In this document: piece after piece, positions 33,887 to 40,760 of the stretch
Position numbering within the stretch: position 1 is the stretch's first letter
Layout of the letters: each line of letters starts with the position of its first letter
Source: Chromera velia
Taxonomy: Eukaryota; Sar; Chromeraceae
Length of the DNA: 40,760 bases
Direction of reading: 5' to 3'
NCBI GenBank assembly: GCA_018398765.1
Contig: JAHBMJ010004317.1
Coordinates: forward strand, 36,393 to 77,152
Notes under the pieces: generated by a model
The model's input: the letters and a program-made list of their open reading frames with translations, nothing else
Told to the model about the DNA's origin: nothing
The model's database searches: none
Translations under genes and position numbers: made by a program

Positions 33887-34039
33887 GAGCAATCCGGATC
33901 TCGGTCAGCTTCTCTTCGCCTATCTGTAGAAACGCTTGTCCGTTCCTGCAACTCAAATACTGCGTTTGAAATGTGAGACCGTCACGACGAAATTCTTGGT
34001 GTGTGTGTGTGTGTGTCTGTCTGTCTGTCTGTCTGTCTG

Positions 34040-34074
<35 letters not shown>

Positions 34075-34150
34075 GAGAGCGCACCAAAAGAAGAAAGAAA
34101 GAAACAGAAGAGAATGAAGAAGGAGAAAAAGGAAAAGAAAAGACGATATA

Positions 34151-34182
<32 letters not shown>

Positions 34183-34250
34183 GTGTGTGTGTGTGTGTGT
34201 GTCTGTGTCTGTGTCTGTATCTGTGTCTGTGTGTGTCTGTCTGTGTGTAT

Positions 34251-34287
<37 letters not shown>

Positions 34288-34356
34288 TGTGTCTGTGTNT
34301 CTGTGTGGGGGTGTGTTTTGTGTGGGTCTCTCCCTCTTTCTCTCTCTCTCTCTCTG

Positions 34357-34424
<68 letters not shown>

Positions 34425-34484
34425 TACTCTGTGTGGGGGTGTGTTTTGTGTGGGTCTCTCCCTCTTTCTCTCTCTCTCTCTCTG

Positions 34485-34552
<68 letters not shown>

Positions 34553-34612
34553 TACTCTGTGTGGGGGTGTGTTTTGTGTGGGTCTCTCCCTCTTTCTCTC
34601 TCTCTCTCTCTG

Positions 34613-34688
<76 letters not shown>

Positions 34689-35055
34689 GACGATGCCTTT
34701 TCCTCCTCCTCTGCGGCCGTGTATGTCGCTGCCTTCCTCTGCCTGTGACTTTGCTGCTTTCTTTTGGCCTCTCTTTCTCTGAGTATCCTCATTTGATCGC
34801 CTGTCTTTGCCCGTGGGATGCCGCGTATACTTCTGTATCTGTTTTATTGTTTTATTGTCTGCATGCATGCTGGTATGTATGTGTGATTAGAAGGTTTGAG
34901 GACGTTCGAGGGTCCACCGTGCCAGTGTGTCCATAAAGGAAGTGCAGGTACCCCGATTGTGTATCAGTATGCTGCTGCTTGCCACAGAAATTGTCTCAGA
35001 CTGATAGCTTGCACAAAACTTAATACTTCTGTCCCGCTTGCTCCTCCTCTTGCAG
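33887..35055. other. Spacer dominated by TCTG/TG/TC arrays
   Basis: 34003-34073 and 34152-34183 are TCTG/TG arrays and 34301-34690 is a minisatellite (listed separately). One undetermined base occurs at 34299. Long frames of Cys/Val/Ser/Leu are repeat translations. Confidence 0.7.
34301..34690 (+). repeat. 128-base minisatellite, about three copies
   Basis: CTGTGTGGGGGTGTGTTTTG starts at 34301, 34429 and 34557, an exact 128-base period. Each unit runs through GGGTCTCTCCCTCTTT, a TC array and a TG array ending in GTACTCTG. The copies are nearly identical. Confidence 0.9.
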
Positions 35056-35183
35056 GTCCGGCCATTAGGGTAAACGATGAAAGGAAGTTGCAGAGTTATG
35101 AGACGCTGCGTATGACACATGGAGTGAACTCATCGTACGCCTGCGTGGAAAGAATCAAAGAACTCCTGTTGCTGAGTAACCTC
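35056..35183 (+). CDS. Orphan internal exon of an unidentified gene
   Basis: A strong acceptor (GCTCCTCCTCTTGCAG) opens a frame entered in phase 1: PAIRVNDERKLQSYETLRMT, then HGVNSSYACVERIKELLLLS NL. It ends at a strong donor, CTC|GTGAGT (or reads on to a stop at 35247-35249). The amphipathic helix-like sequence looks like protein. No partner exon was found downstream, where an AT-rich island begins near 35290, so it may be a truncated gene. Confidence 0.4.
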
Positions 35184-35249
35184 GTGAGTGGCTCTTTCAG
35201 AAATCTCAGGCTTTCAGACCACGACACCTCTGGCTTGGACGCGCTATGA

Positions 35250-36776
35250 CGGGCTGCTGTCTTTCTCTCCGTTCTTTCTGCATGCCTGCTTGGCTTCTAG
35301 TATATTTAGCTGTTTAAGAATTTGAGTAAACAACATGTATACATAGATATGTATATTAATTTACGTTTTAACATATGTCTCATTTTAATATTGGAGACCT
35401 TTGATGATTAAAATTTTAGATTATACAACGTATACTACTGTCACCGCCCACTGGCACTAAAGTACACTAAAGCTTATTTGGGCTACTAATTTTTGCTAAT
35501 CTTATACTTTCTCTAGGCCCCACACTCATACTATAAAAAGATAACAAAAATGTAGAGATTTTTTTTTTTTACTTTCTAAAAAATAATTATTTAATGCATC
35601 ATGATAACTTTAATTGCATATTAAACTGTTGTTCAAATGATGTTAAACAGTAACACTGTTATTAAAATATTGTAAGAATTTTATCTACGTATCCCAAATA
35701 CGGAGTAAAGAGTCACTCAGTGCATTACACTACATCAAAGAGTGAAAATGAAAAAGTGTTACGTATAGTTTTTAATTATTATGCATTCAGTTCAGAAATT
35801 GCATATATATAATGTTACATAAAAAAGGATATTTCCTTATATGCAAAAATATATGGAAATCATACGGAAATACATAGAAATTGGGTTAGAGTCAGACACT
35901 GACCACGATATTACACGATGTGAACAAATATGTACAGTGGCATATACTACTACGGCCAATGGGGGAGGAAAAGGGGGAGCTAGGCAGCATTCACAGCTAA
36001 GTTGAAGTTAGTAAATTCTATTAAAAGTCTAAAATCCAATTTCCTACAGTTTTTTATACTCCATTTTTAGTATAAGCTAGCGATTTCAGCACACGATGCA
36101 CGCCAACCCTTGTACGTATATTGAACTTGACTTAAAGTTTGTTCATAGCATCTGGTTTATGTGTCTTTCGTCTCCTCCTTCTATCCTGGTTACTGCTTTC
36201 GCTGCTAGCTCTCTCTCTCATACGACCTCATACTTGATGCTCCTCCGTCCGAATGCCTTCTTCGGCATTTGCTAAGTACTTCCTATCCCTCAGTCATGAC
36301 CAGCGCACTGCCTACTCCAGGGTCCGACCAGAATATCCGATATGATCCAGAGCTGGTGATCCCCCCCCCCCCTTTATCCGACACCATCGGATACGGGAAT
36401 TTTTTTGTGTCCCCTGCGTCTTCTTTTTTTGTGTGTCACTTCAAAGATCTTCAAAGCCCGCGGTCACGATACTACAGCTCCACACAAAAATTACCCACTC
36501 GCAGGTGCAGTACACATGGCCATGGATACTCGCAATATATCTCTCAATCGGCATCAATCAGCAGACGAGGAATGATTCGGTCCGAGGGGTGGCGTTTCCG
36601 AAGTAACAAAACTTCGATTCAGTCTCGAGCTTCGATCTAAGGCAATCTACGGTGAAAAAAGAGCGAGCAGAACGTTGCAATTGAACCGGCGAGAAACCCT
36701 TGGGAGAAAAACAGGCAGGAAGGCATTGAACTGTCCGTGTGCGTGGAGGACTCTTACAGAATTGTTGCACTCTCGT
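35250..36776. other. AT-rich island and upstream region of PARG
   Basis: 35290-36170 is AT-rich and shows no coding frame. From 36170 on, the composition returns to gene-like; this part likely holds the PARG promoter and leader. The PARG frame is open upstream to a stop at 36573-36575, so an unrecognised first exon is possible. Confidence 0.45.
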
Positions 36777-38502
36777 ATGCCCCGAGACCGTCTACGTGCT
36801 TGCCCCATCAAAGTCCGGCGAGAACACACGGTTCCATTGCAAGAAAAGATCGAAATGGAAATTCCGCAGACGTTGATCGCCATTTTGACGGAGCTCTCTC
36901 AGAGAGCCGTCAAAGATTCAGTCACTTTGCAGAAAACCATTCTCAAGCTCGGCTACCTATCAGGCAACGTCTACCAACGAGACATGGAGGACGCAGATCC
37001 AAAGTGTCCAATGCAAGCTCTCAACATTTGTCTACGTCACCTGGAAGCGAAAGGCATTTCAACCTTGTCGGATTTTTTCTCAACGACCGTTCCACAAATG
37101 GCACAGGGGGCTCTGGCCCTTGCGCAGAACAAAATTCCACTCCAAAGGCTTCTGGCTCAGAAGCCGCACTGCGTGACTTTGAGCAAGAACGAAGTCTTTG
37201 CGGTTCTTTCTGCGGGGTTTCTCGGGGTGGTTCCTCCCTTTCCTCCTGACGAATGCGACAACTTCAACAGCTACAACTTCTTCAACATCACGGAAGATCA
37301 GGTCGCTCTTTGTGTTGGTACTCTTGCCTTTGCTTGATTGTGTCACTCTGGCCTGCTTGAAGTAAGGAAGGCGATTCACATGACCCAAACGCGCGGGGGG
37401 ACCAGAAACCAACACACAAATTGGGATGAGGTGGGGGGACAGATAAACAAAAAGAGAGATGTCCGTGTACGAATGAACGAAAAAGTTAACTCACCCTCCG
37501 AAAAAGTTAACTCACCGAGCTCTTTCACCCTCCATATCCCTTTTCTGGCCGTCCCTCTTTGTCCCTCCGTCTGCCTGCTTGCAGCCCGAGAAATGTTACT
37601 GCCTTCTCGCCTACTTCTGCTTGATGGCCGAGTTGCCCCTCGACGACCCGAAGAGGAAGGAGAAGGTGTCGTACAGCAGGGCAGTGCTCGCTGAGGGTGC
37701 GTAAGTTGGCAGCGAAGCCGTCAAAATGGGGGATGAAAAAAGGGAAGCGGCTGATCGGACAGTGAACATCGGTCTGCAAAGCGAAGAATGGCGGCTTACT
37801 GGATTCGTACTCTTCGATCAGTTGACACACAGAAAGAGGAGGGAACATCTTTGCGGAGAGAAGATTGTGTCGGAGACGGGGAGCAGAGGCACTCGATCGA
37901 TTGCGTGGAGTGCTGAGAGAAAGAAGTGGGGAGGGTAGCAAAGAAAAGAATAGAAAGTCGAGATTTTCGGAAACGGAGAAAGAAAGTGACAGCGAGAAAA
38001 GGGGCCGCAACTTCTGGTCCTATGCCGTTCCCTGCCTCCCTCTCTCCTCTGTTCTCTTCCCTCAAACCAATTTCCTGTGTCTGCCTCTTCGATTTCTCTG
38101 ACTGTCTGGCTGTCCCCCTTCCTTCTCTGACAGGAGAGGCGGATGGTTTGATTTGTGCGAGTTCACCCCTTTTGCCCTTCCATGTGGAGGGGAGAGGGTG
38201 CATCGAGGCTGTGGAGGACGCACTTCAGGTCAGCTGAGGAGGGAGAGAGAGAGAAGGAAAGAGAGGGGGGATATTTCTCAAGGAGAGGAGGAGCATCCTG
38301 GGAGAATGAAGGCGACAGTGAAGGGAACAAATCATGTGGTTCCGTGAGCGAGTGAGTTAATCAGACAGTGAGTGGAAGAAAAAGTCGATGAAAGAGTGAG
38401 GGAGTAGGTGAGAGGGCGAATGAACATGAATGAATGAGAGTGTGTGCGTGTGTGGGTGAGACAGAGAGGGTGAGTGAGTGAGTGTCAGTGTGAGTGTTAG
38501 GT

Positions 38503-38547
<45 letters not shown>

Positions 38548-40715
38548 GGGAGACGGTGAGAGAGTGAGACGAGGCAGATGGGGAAAAAGGCAGGCAGGTA
38601 GTTTGGCCTGCTTTTGTAGGTTGTGGAGATGCCGGTGATTATCGAATCAGGGCTGTCCACTTTTGTTCTGACTCAATCGGCGCTTTCGCCACTCGTCAAT
38701 CGATACATGCACTTACAGTACGCCCCTGTTGATTTCAGTGACGTTTCTTTTTCTATCTTCACTCCATGAATTAACGCAGGCTGACTTTGCCAACAAGTAC
38801 TTTGGAGGAGGGGCCCTCGGTTACGGGTGTGTGCAGGAAGAGATCCGTCTGGCTGTGTGTCCGGAGTTGTACGTGATGATGCTGCTCGCAGAGGTGATGG
38901 CAGACAACGAAGCCCTCCACATCTGCGGGGTAGAACAATTCGCTCACTACTCGGGTGGGGTCGAGGGAGGGGGAAAGGGGGTGGTTGTTTGGTAGAACAG
39001 CCTGTGTTCCTAAAGGGGACTGGGGAAAAGTGAGGGAGTGGTGCGTGCTCGCAGTTTTCTTTTTCTAGTGCTGCTTTTCGTTTGTTTTTAAATATGTTTC
39101 TGCACCGTCGTGATTGCATTCAACCTTGACTGACAAAATCTGCCCGTTCCTTCTTTCGTGAGTCTTCGCTTGAGCCTCCCTTGTCGCGCTGCCTGCAGGC
39201 TATGGGGACGGTTTCACTTTCGTGTGCAGAGCCCCGAGCCTCGTGCGACAGGAAGCACTCCCGCCCGGAGCCCCCACGTTCCATCGGTGTTACTTTGGCA
39301 GGGGACCTGTAACTCCTTCCGGCCACAGGGACGTGGAGGTGTTCGCCATCGATGCCCTCGAGTTCCCTGCGTACAGACAATACGATGAAGACCTGATCCT
39401 GCGTGAAGTGAGGAAGGCGATCATCGGATTTCGAGGTTGGTTTTCTTGCTTGTTTGTTTGTTTGTTTGTTTGCTTGCTCGCTTGCTTGCTTGGTTGTTTG
39501 TCTGTCTGTTTTTTTGAGGGTGGATGGGCCTGCTTACTTTTTTTTTTCTGTTTTTTGGCTCTCTGAGGGAGAGTGTGAATCGCCCCTTTTTGAGTTGCTT
39601 TTTCCTGGGATGTCCATTGCGCCACTGATTTCTCTTCTTCAGGAAGGAACGGAGGAGGTGTGGACCACTGCATAAAAGAAGTCGGATGATCCACTGAGAG
39701 AGAATTAAGCGGTTTGCATATTCACCTTGCGGTGTGAATGGTGCGATGCGGTTGACGCGATTGCTGGTCCCAAGATACCAATTCGGGCTTCCTCTGTGGA
39801 TATGTCTGTGCCTGCAGGAGGCCCTTTCACTGAACCTTCAAAACAAATCGCGACCGGAAATTGGTCAGGAGTTTGAGCACACGTGGTCTGGACCATTTGC
39901 GTTTCCTTTGTTGCGCAGTTTTTCCTCGAAAGTGCATAGCAAGAGACACTTGGCCTTTCTTTCGTCTCCTTTCTGAGAAAGTAATGGAGGAGTGTGGGAA
40001 GCTGCTCAGTCTGATGTTGGTTATGCGAGTCTACTCATTTCTGCGTCTTCGTGTGTTTCTGCGCGCGCGCGCGTGTGTGTGTGTGCCTGTGTGTCTGTCT
40101 GTGCTCAGCTCTAGTTCTGTGGATGCCCCTGCTCACGGTGTCTAGGTTATCGGTCGCAACCCTTTGCCATTTGTTTGTGATTTCTTTCCTTATGCTTTTT
40201 TCGTATGGGAAAAGGAGAAATAGATGAAAACTGAACCACACAGTCTCTTTGTCTTTCCATCTAACTGCTAGTCAGTCCTCGAGTGCATGCATGGTTGTTG
40301 ATCCACCTATCTGTCCGCTTGTCCGTTTGCCTGTCCAGGTTTGCGCGCACACACACACACACACACTTGTGCATACGTGTCGATGCGCGTTGTAGAAGAA
40401 ATGTGGAACTTTTTTTTTTTGCCGACCTGCAGGGGGTGTGGTGTCTTCGGTGGTGATCCTCAACTGAAGAGTTTGCTTCAGTGGGTGGCGGCTTCTGCAG
40501 TGGGCAAATCGTCTGTCTACTTTACGTTTGGGAATGCGAAGGTGGAGGTTCTCGGTCAGGTGGTTGCAGAGATTCAGGGCAGAGGGTTCGACTGCGGGCG
40601 TTTGTACGCTTTGCTGAAGGAGGCGGGGGCGAGTGTGAAGCTGCAGAGATACGAGACGATCTTCGAGGCCATCATGGACATGCTCAACCGACTCCCCCAG
40701 TATGTGGAACATTAG
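36777..40715 (+). CDS. PARG: Poly(ADP-ribose) glycohydrolase, about 490 aa
   Basis: Seven exons: 36777-37301, 37585-37696, 38134-38228, 38780-38954, 39199-39435, 39818-39863 and 40433-40715. All phases agree, and five of the six junctions restore family-conserved sequence. The enzyme hydrolyses ribose-ribose bonds of poly(ADP-ribose). The signature GGG-X7-QEE is complete: DFANKYFGGGALGYGCVQEE, at about residues 246-265, with the two catalytic-loop glutamates. Before it are FNSYNFF and CYCLLAYFCLM. After it come ALHICGVEQFAHYSGYGDGF, EVFAIDALEF, then IATGNWGCGVFGGDPQLKSL and SSVYFTFGNAKV, all typical of the PARG catalytic domain. The N-terminus is short compared with animal PARG, without a clear targeting signal. 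Start: ATG at 36777 is the first in frame; ATG at 36855 has the better context and would give 464 aa. The protein likely works in the nucleus or cytosol, opposing ADP-ribosyltransferases. Confidence 0.93.
38517..38546 (+). repeat. 30-base uninterrupted G run in PARG intron 3
   Basis: It follows a TG array on the coding strand, so the transcript would carry the G run. The length may reflect sequencing or assembly error, but it can form G-quadruplexes. Confidence 0.85.
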
Positions 40716-40760
40716 AAGAGCTAGGGAAACAGGTGCAGAGGGAGAGAGAGACAGGGGGGG

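Noticed and set aside
33973-34936. Long Cys/Val/Ser/Leu-rich and Arg/Glu-rich frames on both strands
   Set aside because: Pure translation of TG, TC and TCTG arrays; no splice or start signals.
1-40760. tRNA, rRNA, CRISPR arrays and bacterial-type operons
   Set aside because: No cloverleaf-like or rRNA-like sequence was noticed by eye, no spacer-repeat array, and the intron-rich structure is eukaryotic; a tRNAscan or Infernal run would be needed to exclude small RNAs.

Overview
The window looks like nuclear DNA from a eukaryotic alga or protist. Genes are split into many small exons by introns of roughly 200 to 1500 bases. Introns and spacers are full of microsatellites (GACA/TCTG, TTTC, CA, TC, GAAT). 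Gene-poor, AT-rich islands carry inverted-repeat elements. My guess is a chromerid-like alveolate such as Chromera velia. That rests on general style only and is unverified. Exon models below were built by hand from GT..AG sites, matching reading phases and protein motifs; no transcript data were available.

Layout. 1-4.2 kb holds a possible terminal exon (minus), one copy of a ~1.45 kb duplicated segment, and an AT-rich island. A seven-exon coiled-coil protein (minus, 4235-7763) is divergent from a two-exon six-TM membrane protein with an acidic tail (plus, 8468-10715). 10.7-16.7 kb is almost gene-free. 16.7-21 kb is a minus-strand cluster of secreted-type proteins: two tandem paralogs with a shared intron position, behind a CAP/SCP (PR-1-like) protein. 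Divergent from it is an atypical Nramp-family transporter (plus, 22610-25799). The right third carries an ADP-ribosyltransferase with an R-S-ExE signature (plus, 28215-31485) and, 5.3 kb downstream on the same strand, a well-supported poly(ADP-ribose) glycohydrolase, PARG (plus, 36777-40715). The second copy of the duplicated segment lies between them.

Biology. The main functional theme is ADP-ribosylation: a candidate writer (ART) and a candidate eraser (PARG) sit close together in the same orientation. The CAP/paralog cluster suggests a set of extracellular proteins. Two genome-level signals stand out. About half of the inferred 5' splice sites have C at position +3 (mostly GTCAG). Several of these donors run directly into GTCA or GTCT tetranucleotide arrays, as if the splice site had seeded a microsatellite. 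Mobile or repeat structures include a foldback element built of AGGATTTTAG units, an intronic MITE-like element, short TIR elements, and a dispersed sequence attached to TCTG arrays.
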